Notes: generated by a model not told the origin, from the letters alone. A stretch of 11,821 nt of DNA from DASWHR01 sp035541035 (GCA_035541035.1 DATLFO010000247.1:1-11821), one strand, 5' to 3'; shown: positions 1 to 6,720, numbered from the stretch's first letter. Numbers and translations: made by a program.

Positions 1-22
1 GGGGGGTGCGGGGGAGTGCGGG

Positions 23-1054
23 TTAGGGGCTCAGGATGATGCGCACGGGGTCGCCGCGTTTTGTTGCCAGGATCTCGACGGCGTCGGCGGCCTGCTCAAG
101 CGGCATGTTTGCCGTGATCGAGGCCGACAGGTCCAACCGGCCGGATGCGACGAGGGACACCAGCGTCTCGATATGGGTGCGGCGATAGCCGTATGCGCCG
201 CGCAGCTGCGAGTGCTTGAGCGCGAACAGGATGCTCGGGCCGAGCGAGATCTTCTCGCCGCCGACACCGACGATCACCGCCCGGCCGCCTCGCGCCAGCG
301 ACGACACGCAGGCTTTCACGACGGCGTTGGCGCCGACGAAGTCGAAGGCCGCGTCCACACCCTCGCCGCCGGTGGCATCGCGGATCGCCCCGACCGCGCC
401 GTCCGGATCGACCGCGATGTCCGCGCCCAGCGCCGTCGCGCGTGACCGGGCGCTCTGACGCGGATCGACGGCCGCGACGAACGACGCGCCGCACAACCGC
501 GCGATCTGCACCGCGTGCGTCCCCAGCCCGCCGACGCCGAAGATCGCGACGCGGTCGCCCGGCCGGACCTGACCGGTCTCGACCACGGCCGCGTACGGCG
601 TAGCGACCGCATCGGCCAGGATGGCGCCCTGATCGAACGGGATCGACTTCGGCAACGCGACGCACGAGGAGGCCGGCACCACGACGTAGTCGGCCCACGC
701 CCCGTCGAAGTCCACGCCCATCGTGCGGACGAACAGGCACTCCTCCAGGCCGTGGCCCGCACGGCACGGCCGGCACGCGCCGCATCGCTTGCCCGCGTGC
801 ATCACGACGCGATCGCCCGGCGCGGGCCATAGCACGCCCTCACCGGCCGCCTCGACGGTGCCCGACGGTTCGTGGCCCATCGTGACCGGCAGCGGCGGCA
901 TCGCCGGAAGCGAACCGTCCAGCACGTGCACATCCGACGCGCAAACCCCGCACGCGGCGACCCGAACGAGCACCTCGCCGGGCCCGGGAGCCGGAACCGG
1001 AACTTCGTGGATCTCGACCGGCTTGCCGACGCCGGTCATGCGCGCGGCGCGCAT
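23..1054 (-). CDS. Zinc-dependent alcohol dehydrogenase (MDR family)
   Basis: A 343-residue medium-chain dehydrogenase/reductase, expected to oxidise an alcohol with NAD(P)+ in the cytoplasm; the substrate cannot be read from sequence. Visible are the catalytic-zinc region CGVCASD (Cys35, Cys38, Asp41) and GHE (His61, Glu62). Structural-zinc cysteines lie at 91, 94, 97 and 106. The Rossmann loop GVGGLG is at 173-178 and acidic Asp197 follows the second beta strand, which hints at NAD preference. Length is normal for the family. I chose the ATG at 1054, where the family N-terminus begins, with a G-rich SD-like run just upstream. A GTG at 1063 overlapping the upstream stop as GTGA is an equally possible start. 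It is the last gene of a three-gene operon, 5 nt after the LLM oxidoreductase. The longer open frame upstream is a high-GC artefact. Family call is sure; substrate is unknown. Confidence 0.9.
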   Translation of the reverse strand: MRAARMTGVGKPVEIHEVPVPAPGPGEVLVRVAACGVCASDVHVLDGSLPAMPPLPVTMGHEPSGTVEAAGEGVLWPAPGDRVVMHAGKRCGACRPCRAGHGLEECLFVRTMGVDFDGAWADYVVVPASSCVALPKSIPFDQGAILADAVATPYAAVVETGQVRPGDRVAIFGVGGLGTHAVQIARLCGASFVAAVDPRQSARSRATALGADIAVDPDGAVGAIRDATGGEGVDAAFDFVGANAVVKACVSSLARGGRAVIVGVGGEKISLGPSILFALKHSQLRGAYGYRRTHIETLVSLVASGRLDLSASITANMPLEQAADAVEILATKRGDPVRIILSP

Positions 1055-1059
1055 GCCGC

Positions 1060-2040
1060 TCACCCCCGGGCCGCCTTGAGCGTCTCCTCCGGCCCGGCGT
1101 AGCCGTCGCCGCCGCGGAACAGCCCGACCGCAGGCAGCGTCGCGCCGGCCGCCCGGTACTCGTCGAGCTTGTCGCGGACCGCGGCCGCGTCGCCGATCGC
1201 CGCGAACTCCGTCAGCATCGCCTCGCTCATCGCCGCGAGCGCACCCGGGAAGTCCTTCGCCGCCTGCGCCTTGTCGAACGCGTCGATCTCGGCCTGGTAG
1301 CCCGCGGCCGCGATCGCGCGCCGATAGAACGGCAGCGTCATGTACACGAAAAAGTCGCCGCGCAGCGCATCGAACGCCGCCTGCTTGTCCGTGGTGACCG
1401 CCGTCGGAACGGCGGCGACGATGGTCGGAACCGGACGCCCGGCCTTCTCGGCCGCCGCCCGGACCGTCGGCGCCACCGTCGAGGCGATGTAGGACGGCAT
1501 GCAGCCCCACAGCACCACCCCGTCGCACGCCTCGCCCGCGAACGACAGCATCTTGGGCGCCAGCGCGCTCAGATAGATCGGCAGATCCTTGCGCGCCCCG
1601 TAGCCGACGAAGCCGAACTGCGTGTTGTAGAACTCGCCTTTGAACGTCACGCCGTCGGTGGTGAAGACCGAGCGAAGGATCTGCACGTACTCCCTCATCT
1701 GCGACAGCGGCTTGGCCATCGAGATGTCGTACCAGCCCTCCATCGTCACCTTGTGCGACGGCCCCACGCCAAGGATCAGACGGCCGTCGCTCATCTCGTC
1801 CAGCGTCGCCGCTTCGATCGCCATCGCGAGCGGATGCCGCGGAAATGCCGGCACCACCCCGGTCCCGAGCCGGATCCGCTTCGTGGCAGCGGCATACGCG
1901 GCCAGCGTCATCAGCCCGTCGCGGCCGGTCGTGTGGGTGGAAAACACCGCTTCGTAGCCGAGCGACTCGGCGAGCTGCACACGCGAGACCGCGTCGCCGA
2001 GCGACTTGCCGCCGGAGATGAACGCCGCGAGCGACACCAC
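1060..2040 (-). CDS. LLM-class (luciferase-like) F420-type oxidoreductase
   Basis: A 326-residue protein of the bacterial luciferase-like monooxygenase fold, resembling the F420-dependent reductase/dehydrogenase branch common in actinobacteria. Typical marks are the early 'SLGYEAVF' helix-strand (26-33), the 'RIRLGTGV' strand (55-62), and the block 'LDEMSDGRLILGVG' (80-93), which is highly characteristic of the family. The segment 'LPIYLSALAPKMLSFAGE' (153-170), followed by CDGVVL, is the usual second half of the barrel. Cofactor choice (F420 or FMN) is inferred from overall similarity, not from a residue I can prove. The GTG start at 2040 shares its first-strand base with the TAG stop of the upstream acyl-CoA dehydrogenase (TAGTG), and a second GTG follows at once. 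This indicates translational coupling. The gene ends 5 nt before the ATG of the alcohol dehydrogenase. Substrate unknown. Confidence 0.88.
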   Translation of the reverse strand: MVSLAAFISGGKSLGDAVSRVQLAESLGYEAVFSTHTTGRDGLMTLAAYAAATKRIRLGTGVVPAFPRHPLAMAIEAATLDEMSDGRLILGVGPSHKVTMEGWYDISMAKPLSQMREYVQILRSVFTTDGVTFKGEFYNTQFGFVGYGARKDLPIYLSALAPKMLSFAGEACDGVVLWGCMPSYIASTVAPTVRAAAEKAGRPVPTIVAAVPTAVTTDKQAAFDALRGDFFVYMTLPFYRRAIAAAGYQAEIDAFDKAQAAKDFPGALAAMSEAMLTEFAAIGDAAAVRDKLDEYRAAGATLPAVGLFRGGDGYAGPEETLKAARG

Positions 2041-3215
2041 TACAGTCCGAGCGTCTTCGCGATGTTGCTGCGCAGGATCTCGCTGGTGCCCTCGTAGAGA
2101 CGCATCGCGCGCACCTCCCGCCAGTAGCGCTCGATTCCCATCTCGGTCATGAAGCCGTTGCCGCCGTAGACCTGGATCGCGCGGTCGGCGACGCGGCCGA
2201 CCATCTCGGTCGCCACCACCTTGGCCTGCGCGGCCTCGCGCCGGCCGTCGGCGCCGTTGTCGATCTCGTCGGCCTTCTTGTAGACCAGCAGACGAGCCTG
2301 CTCGAGCTCGTTGAGCGAGTCCACGATCATGCCCTGCACGTACTGGTACGAGCCGATCGTGGAGCCGAACGCCACGCGCGACTTCGCGTAGTCGAGCATC
2401 TTGTCGGTCAGCAGCTGCGCGTAGCCCACGGCCTGCGAGGCGATCGACAGGCGTCCGCCGTTGATCCAGGCCATCGCGGCCGCGAAGCCGTAGCCCTCTT
2501 GACCCAAGATGTTTTCGGACGTGACCTCGACGTCGTTGAAGACCAGCTCGGCCGGCTTATCCACGGTGGACGCGGTGTGCTGGCGGCGTGCGACGGTGAA
2601 GCCGGGCGTGTCCTTGTCCACCAGGAACGCGGTGATCCCGCCACGCGAACGCTTCTCGGCGTCGGTGACCGCGAACACCAGCGCGAAGTCGGCTTCCTCG
2701 CCGTGGGTGATGAAATGCTTCGTGCCGTTGATGACGTAGCTGTCGCCCTTGCGCTCCGCCTTGGTCTTGATGCGCGTGGCGTCCGAGCCGGCGCCCGGCT
2801 CGGTCAGCGCGAAGCACATCTCGCGCTCGGCGCGCATGAGCGGGTCCAGCCACCGCTCGCGCTGCTCGGGCGTGCACGCGTGCAGCACCGGCGTCGGCCC
2901 TTCGACGCTCGCCATCACGCCGCCGCGGCCCGCCAGGAACGATCCGGATGCCGCGATGGCCTCGTGCATGAGGCACTGGCCCAGATACGACAGCCCGGCT
3001 CCGCCGACCTCCTCGTTCATGTGCAGCGTGTAGAAGCCGAGCTCGGCCGAGCGCTTGCGGATCGCGCGCTTCTCCTCTTCCGCGCTGGCGATCGTGCCCG
3101 TCTCCTGCAGCTCTTGCGAATACTTCGCTTCGACGGGGCGGATCTCGCGGTCGATGAAGTCCAGGATGGACGTGCGGAGCTCGAGAAGCTCTTGAGGAAT
3201 GGCGATGATGCTCAC
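2040..3215 (-). CDS. Acyl-CoA dehydrogenase
   Basis: A 391-residue FAD flavoprotein that makes the alpha,beta double bond in an acyl-CoA, passing electrons to ETF. Both family signatures are present: 'CFALTEPGAGSD' (134-145) and the C-terminal 'QVYGGNGFMTEMGIERYWRE' (348-367). The 'LYEGTSEI' motif places the catalytic base at Glu375, the position used by short- and medium-chain enzymes. Length is typical. The start is the GTG at 3215, supported by a near-perfect Shine-Dalgarno (AAGGAGG) five to six bases upstream. It is the first gene of an operon with the LLM oxidoreductase and alcohol dehydrogenase, which suggests breakdown of an acyl, branched or isoprenoid-like chain. Chain-length preference cannot be told from sequence alone. 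Confidence 0.95.
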   Translation of the reverse strand: MSIIAIPQELLELRTSILDFIDREIRPVEAKYSQELQETGTIASAEEEKRAIRKRSAELGFYTLHMNEEVGGAGLSYLGQCLMHEAIAASGSFLAGRGGVMASVEGPTPVLHACTPEQRERWLDPLMRAEREMCFALTEPGAGSDATRIKTKAERKGDSYVINGTKHFITHGEEADFALVFAVTDAEKRSRGGITAFLVDKDTPGFTVARRQHTASTVDKPAELVFNDVEVTSENILGQEGYGFAAAMAWINGGRLSIASQAVGYAQLLTDKMLDYAKSRVAFGSTIGSYQYVQGMIVDSLNELEQARLLVYKKADEIDNGADGRREAAQAKVVATEMVGRVADRAIQVYGGNGFMTEMGIERYWREVRAMRLYEGTSEILRSNIAKTLGL

Positions 3216-3219
3216 GGTG

Positions 3220-3227
3220 ACCTCCTT
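3220..3227 (-). promoter_or_regulatory. Strong Shine-Dalgarno of the acyl-CoA dehydrogenase
   Basis: On the minus strand the bases read AAGGAGGT, a near-complete match to the anti-SD of 16S rRNA, followed by CACC and the GTG at 3215. This site decides in favour of the GTG start and marks the 5' end of the operon. Confidence 0.8.
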
Positions 3228-3268
3228 GAAGGAACGCCGGTGAGAATCCTCGCCCCCGGCAACCGCGA

Positions 3269-3274
3269 ATCGTA
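3269..3274 (-). promoter_or_regulatory. Candidate -10 box for the acyl-CoA dehydrogenase operon
   Basis: The minus strand reads TACGAT, which fits the actinobacterial -10 pattern TAnnnT. A start site about 7 bases downstream would leave a leader of roughly 45 nt containing the strong SD. No convincing TTGACA-like -35 lies 16-19 bases upstream (the bases there are TTCGCG-like). The 140-bp gap on either side holds no gene. Confidence 0.35.
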
Positions 3275-3319
3275 CCGTTGTGAATCCGCGGACGCGAAGC
3301 GGCGGCCCGCCGGCCGGGC

Positions 3320-3368
3320 GCGCGGCGGCCCGTCAGCCGGTGGCGCGGCGGCCCGTCAGCCGGTGGCG
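3320..3368. repeat. 23-bp tandem duplication across the ATPase stop codon
   Basis: Two adjacent copies of a GC-rich 23-mer (3322-3344 and 3345-3367) are identical; the match runs over 26 bases (3320-3345 against 3343-3368) before breaking. The second copy holds the last codons and the TGA of the PilB/GspE-like gene, and the first copy repeats the same 'ACC GGC TGA' just downstream. It looks like a simple slippage duplication. A small GC inverted repeat (3305-3319, five paired bases) follows but has no T-run, so I do not call a terminator. Confidence 0.8.
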
Positions 3369-5662
3369 ACGCGGGCGGCCAGGCGAAGCGCGCGCTCGAT
3401 GCGAGCCCGAAGGCGGTCCTCGTCGAACGGCTTGACGATGTAGTCGTCCACGCCGGCGCGCAGCCCCTCGATCTCACCCGAGTCGTCGCCGGTCAGCATG
3501 ATCAGCGGGATCATGCTCGTCGCCGCCGAGCCGCGAAGCCGCTTCGCGACCTCCAGGCCTCCGATGCCGGGCATGTGCAGGTCGAGCAGGATCAGATCGG
3601 GGCGCTCCACGGCCGCTCGCCGGATCGCGTCCTCGCCGGAGGACGCGTCGAGCACCTCGAAGTCGTCGTCGAACATCGCGTGCGCGAGCTGGATCAGGCT
3701 CGGGTCATCGTCGACGAACAGCACCCGTGCGCGACCGGGGGTGTGCGGGTTCGCGGCGGCCGGCGCTGCCGGGTCCAGCTCGGCGCGGCAGTAGGGACAG
3801 ATGTTCCAATCCGCGGCGACCTCCCGGCCGCACGAGCCGCACGACGCGGGGCCGAGGTTGAGCTGGCAGTACGGGCAGACCACGAACGCGGGATCGACCT
3901 CGTTGCGGCACGAGGGACATCGCGGGCGGTCCGGCTGACGCTCGATCTGCACCTCGCGCTGGACCTCGTCGAGGGTGGTTATCCCGGCTCGCACCTTCTC
4001 GAGCCCGGCTTCGAGCAGGCTGCGGACACCGGCCGCGCGCGCGCCCGCGCTCAGCACGCCCTCCGCCGCCTGCGCGTTGATCTGCTCGCGCATCTGCCGT
4101 CGAATCGGCAACACCTCGAAGATGCCGGTGCGGCCCAAGAAGCCGGTGAACCCGCACGTCTCGCATCCGGCTCCGCGATAGAGCGTCACGCCCGCGAGCG
4201 TGTCCGGGGCGAGGCCGAGGCGCTTGAGCGCGGCCTCGGATGGCGGTGCCTCCTGCTTGCAGTGCGGACAGATCACGCGCACGAGGCGCTGCGCGACGAT
4301 CAGGCTGAGCGCTTGCGCGACCAGGAACGACTCGACGCCCATGTCCACCAAACGCGTGACCGCCGAGGCGGCATCGTTGGTGTGCACGGTCGAAAAGACG
4401 AGGTGACCGGTCATCGCGGCCTGCAGCGAGATGTGCGCGGTCTCGACGTCGCGAATCTCGCCGACCATGATCACGTTGGGATCCTGCCGAAGAACCGACC
4501 GGAGGCCGCGCGCGAAGGACAGCCCCGTCTTGTCGTCGATCTGCATCTGGCTGATCCCGCGGATCTGGTACTCGATCGGATCCTCGAGCGTGACGATGTT
4601 CACCTCGGGGGACTTCTTCTCGAGCAGGGTCGCGTACATCGAAGTCGTCTTGCCGGATCCGGTTGGGCCCGTGAAAAGCACGAAGCCTTGTGGCTGGGAC
4701 AGCGCGTCACGCACGAGCGCAAGCTGATCGAGGGTCATCCCGGTCTCTTCGAGCGAGACGGTCTCCTCGCCCTGGCGGAGCAGGCGGAGCACGACCTTCT
4801 CGCCGCGCATCGTCGGGATCGTGGAGACGCGCAGCGACACGTCGCTGCCGGAGACCACGACCCGGGCGCGGCCGTCCTGCGGGCGCCGGCGCTCGGCGAT
4901 GTCCATCGTGGCCATGATCTTGAGCCGCGAGACCAGCGCCGCGTGAACCGTCTTGGGCAGCGTCATCACCTCGCGCAGCAGCCCGTCGATTCGGTAGCGG
5001 ACGGTCACCTCGCTCTGCTGCGGTTCGATGTGCACGTCCGTCGCGCGGGCACGCACGCCGTCGGCGAGGATGGCGTTGGCCAGCCGCACGATCGGCGCGG
5101 CTTGTCCCGAGCTCGCCAGGTCTTCGACCGGCTCTTCGGGGGCCGTGGCCACCACGACCTCGACGTCGGCGGCCTCGCCGAGACGGTTCACCACGTCGGT
5201 CGTCGCGGAGTCCAGCGAATAGAAGCGGTCGATCGCGTCGCGCACGGCCGACTGGGTCGCGACCGCCGCCCGGATCGTTCCCGCCCGGGCCGTCACCCGC
5301 ACGTCGTCGAGCGCGACCACGTCGGTCGGGTCGGCCATCGCGATCAGGATCCCGGCCTCGGTCCGGTCCACCGGCACCACGCCGAGCCGGTCCGCGGTGC
5401 GCCGCGGGATGAGCTGGAGCAGGTCGGGATCGACCGCGACCGAGGTCAGATCGACGAACGGGATGCCCAGCTGCATGCTGAGCGCGTGCGCGAGCCCCTC
5501 TTCGCTGACCACCCCCATGTCCAGCAGCACCGTCCCGAGCCGGACCCGGCGACCGGCGGCGTCTTCCCCCTGCCGCTGATGGACCAAGGCCGCGTCGAGG
5601 ACGTCCTGCGTGATGAGTCCGGCTTCGAGGAGTACCTCACCGAGGCGTTGGGATTTGGGCAT
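3356..5662 (-). CDS. PilB/GspE-type ATPase fused to double zinc ribbon and receiver domain
   Basis: A 768-residue cytoplasmic motor ATPase of the type II secretion/type IV pilus family with extra C-terminal modules. Residues 6-29 and 41-64 are two 24-residue RLG...Q repeats of the MshEN type, known in relatives to bind c-di-GMP. A second N-terminal domain continues to about 150. The catalytic core (about 185-575) has Walker A GPTGSGKT (332-339), the Asp box TLEDPIEY (358-365), Walker B with GEIRD (401-405) and the His box TGHLVFSTVHTND (418-430). The family zinc cysteines are 465, 468, 500 and 503. A double zinc ribbon follows (Cys 582/585/596/599 and 608/611/622/625). Then comes a response-regulator receiver (about 645-768) with acidic residues 651-653, phosphoacceptor Asp694, Thr724 and Lys744. 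All key residues are intact. The ATG at 5662 lacks a clear SD. No pilus or secretion partner gene is adjacent. The ATPase family is certain; the machine it drives is unknown. Confidence 0.93.
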   Translation of the reverse strand: MPKSQRLGEVLLEAGLITQDVLDAALVHQRQGEDAAGRRVRLGTVLLDMGVVSEEGLAHALSMQLGIPFVDLTSVAVDPDLLQLIPRRTADRLGVVPVDRTEAGILIAMADPTDVVALDDVRVTARAGTIRAAVATQSAVRDAIDRFYSLDSATTDVVNRLGEAADVEVVVATAPEEPVEDLASSGQAAPIVRLANAILADGVRARATDVHIEPQQSEVTVRYRIDGLLREVMTLPKTVHAALVSRLKIMATMDIAERRRPQDGRARVVVSGSDVSLRVSTIPTMRGEKVVLRLLRQGEETVSLEETGMTLDQLALVRDALSQPQGFVLFTGPTGSGKTTSMYATLLEKKSPEVNIVTLEDPIEYQIRGISQMQIDDKTGLSFARGLRSVLRQDPNVIMVGEIRDVETAHISLQAAMTGHLVFSTVHTNDAASAVTRLVDMGVESFLVAQALSLIVAQRLVRVICPHCKQEAPPSEAALKRLGLAPDTLAGVTLYRGAGCETCGFTGFLGRTGIFEVLPIRRQMREQINAQAAEGVLSAGARAAGVRSLLEAGLEKVRAGITTLDEVQREVQIERQPDRPRCPSCRNEVDPAFVVCPYCQLNLGPASCGSCGREVAADWNICPYCRAELDPAAPAAANPHTPGRARVLFVDDDPSLIQLAHAMFDDDFEVLDASSGEDAIRRAAVERPDLILLDLHMPGIGGLEVAKRLRGSAATSMIPLIMLTGDDSGEIEGLRAGVDDYIVKPFDEDRLRARIERALRLAARVATG

Positions 5663-5670
5663 CGACGCTC

Positions 5671-5676
5671 ATGCTA
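5671..5676 (-). promoter_or_regulatory. Candidate -10 box for a near-leaderless ATPase transcript
   Basis: The minus strand reads TAGCAT (TAnnnT pattern) nine bases before the ATG at 5662. Transcription from 6-7 bases downstream would begin only 2-4 bases before the start codon. That fits the absence of any SD and the known use of leaderless mRNAs in actinobacteria. No clear -35 is seen, so this is tentative. Confidence 0.3.
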
Positions 5677-5723
5677 CCGGCGCGAATGCCGGATCCGATA
5701 GGGCGCGGGAGAAGGCGAGCCGT

Positions 5724-5752
5724 CCTCCGGCCGCGCGAGCGCGGCACGGAGG
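5724..5752 (-). terminator. Strong hairpin downstream of tRNA-Leu, possible terminator
   Basis: Bases 5724-5735 pair with 5740-5752 as 12 G-C-rich base pairs, broken only by one bulged A at 5746, with a four-base loop. The hairpin begins 11 bases after the tRNA 3' end in its direction of transcription. No T-run follows on the minus strand, so it is not a classic intrinsic terminator. It may be a U-poor actinobacterial terminator or a 3'-processing/stability structure. Confidence 0.45.
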
Positions 5753-5763
5753 TCGGATCGGAG

Positions 5764-5848
5764 TGGGCGACCGGGGATTTGAACCCCGACCCTGTTGCCA
5801 GGACAGGAACCTGAATCCTGCGCGTCTACCAAGTTCCGCCAGTCGCCC
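5764..5848 (-). tRNA. tRNA-Leu (anticodon CAG)
   Basis: An 85-nt class II tRNA folds fully. The acceptor stem pairs GGGCGAC with GTCGCCC and has discriminator A. The D arm has GCG/CGC around a loop containing GGTAGA. The anticodon stem CAGGA/TCCTG encloses loop TTCAGGT, so the anticodon is CAG (5811-5813) and decodes CUG. The long variable arm has a CCTG/CAGG stem, and the T arm is CGGGG-TTCAAAT-CCCCG. The 3' CCA is not encoded. A leucine identity fits the anticodon, the long variable arm and discriminator A. From memory, M. tuberculosis also has a tRNA-Leu gene (leuT) divergent from fhaA. Confidence 0.96.
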
Positions 5849-5861
5849 GTGCAGGCCCGGC

Positions 5862-5870
5862 ATGGTAGCA
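5862..5870 (-). promoter_or_regulatory. Candidate extended -10 promoter of tRNA-Leu
   Basis: The minus strand reads TGCTACCAT, matching an extended -10 (TGn plus TAnnnT). It ends 13 bases before the mature tRNA 5' end, giving a start site near 5855 and a leader of several bases. No good -35 lies upstream, which an extended -10 can tolerate. Confidence 0.4.
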
Positions 5871-5979
5871 AACGGCCGCCGGTGGGGGCCGGAGAATGAC
5901 CGTGCCCGTTTCCGGGGATATTGCTTGCGCAGGTCGGTCCGCGAAGCGCGCGTCCGGCGAGCAAGACACTAGACTGACC

Positions 5980-5987
5980 GGGGAGGG
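5980..5987 (+). promoter_or_regulatory. Shine-Dalgarno that sets the TTG start of fhaA
   Basis: The bases GGGGAGGG lie just before the TTG at 5991. Together with the match of the following residues to the FhaA N-terminus, they support a TTG start rather than an internal ATG at residue 37. Confidence 0.65.
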
Positions 5988-5990
5988 CTC

Positions 5991-6704
5991 TTGGGCATTC
6001 TCAAGGACTTCGAACGCCGTCTCGAGCAGGCCGTCGAGGGCTTTTTCGCACGCGCCCTGCCCGGCGGAGGGCTCCAGCCGGTCGAGCTCGGCAAGCGCAT
6101 GGTCCGCGCGATGGACGACGCCGCCAGCGTCGGCGTGGCCGGCGACGTCATCGCCCCGAACGCTTTCGTCTTCCGGCTGGCCCCGCCCGATCACGAGCGG
6201 CTCTCCGGCCTCGGAGCCACGCTGGAGCGCGAGCTCGTCGCCGTCGCCCGCCGCGCCGCGACCGCCGAAGGCTGGGTGCTGCTCGGCCCGCCGGTGATCG
6301 AGCTCGTCGCCGATCCCGACATGACGCCCGGAACGTTCATGATCGCTACGGCCGTCGAGGAAAGCGACGACCCCGCCGCCGGCGCCGGAGCGCACACGCA
6401 ACTGATCCAAATCGCCGTCGCGTCCGACGCCGAGCTGGTCGTGCTGGGCTCCAAGCGCCGTGCGTATCCGTTGTCGAAGGATACGCTCGTAATCGGCCGT
6501 CTCGACGAGTGCGACATCACCCTGTCCGATGCGGGCGCGTCGCGGCGGCACGCCGAGGTGCGGCGCGAGGGAGACGAATGGTACGTGGTAGACCTGGACT
6601 CGACGAACGGAACGTTGCTGAACGGCAAGAGCGTGCGCCGTGCGCGCCTGAACCCGAAGGACGTCATCCTGATCGGCAACACGCAAGTCGAGTACCGCGC
6701 CTGA
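5991..6704 (+). CDS. fhaA: FhaA-like protein (DUF3662 + FHA domain)
   Basis: A 237-residue cytoplasmic protein with an N-terminal DUF3662/FhaA_N domain (about 1-120, beginning GILKDFERRLEQAVEGFFAR) and a C-terminal FHA domain (about 145-237). FHA residues expected to bind phosphothreonine are present: Gly169-Arg170, Ser184 with His187, and Asn206-Gly207-Thr208. In mycobacteria FhaA binds phosphorylated cell-wall regulators such as the MviN/MurJ pseudokinase domain and affects peptidoglycan synthesis at poles and septum. The mycobacterial protein is over 500 residues because of a long disordered linker; here the linker is only about 25 residues. The start is TTG with an adjacent SD. It is the first gene of a plus-strand operon, 16 nt before fhaB, and divergent from tRNA-Leu. 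Confidence 0.93.
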   Translation: MGILKDFERRLEQAVEGFFARALPGGGLQPVELGKRMVRAMDDAASVGVAGDVIAPNAFVFRLAPPDHERLSGLGATLERELVAVARRAATAEGWVLLGPPVIELVADPDMTPGTFMIATAVEESDDPAAGAGAHTQLIQIAVASDAELVVLGSKRRAYPLSKDTLVIGRLDECDITLSDAGASRRHAEVRREGDEWYVVDLDSTNGTLLNGKSVRRARLNPKDVILIGNTQVEYRA

Positions 6705-6720
6705 AGCCGAAAGGACGACC

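Noticed and set aside
1055..1528. N-terminal extension of the alcohol dehydrogenase frame
   Set aside because: It lies inside the LLM oxidoreductase gene in another frame and is Arg/Gly-rich without similarity; the family N-terminus begins at 1054.
3305..3319. GC inverted repeat after the ATPase gene as a terminator
   Set aside because: It has only five paired bases and no T-run; random pairing is common in DNA this GC-rich.
2499..3443. Plus-strand open frame of 314 residues over the acyl-CoA dehydrogenase
   Set aside because: It is antisense to an enzyme with both family signatures and has no family motif of its own.
3575..5701. A 708-residue open frame on the plus strand across the ATPase gene
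   Set aside because: It is antisense to a gene with every catalytic motif intact; its translation is Arg/His/Asp-rich with no domain, which is typical of high-GC shadow frames.
5970..5975. TAGACT as a -10 box for the fhaA operon
   Set aside because: It fits TAnnnT, but the start site would fall within the SD (about 5982), and no -35 is seen; the operon promoter was not located with confidence.
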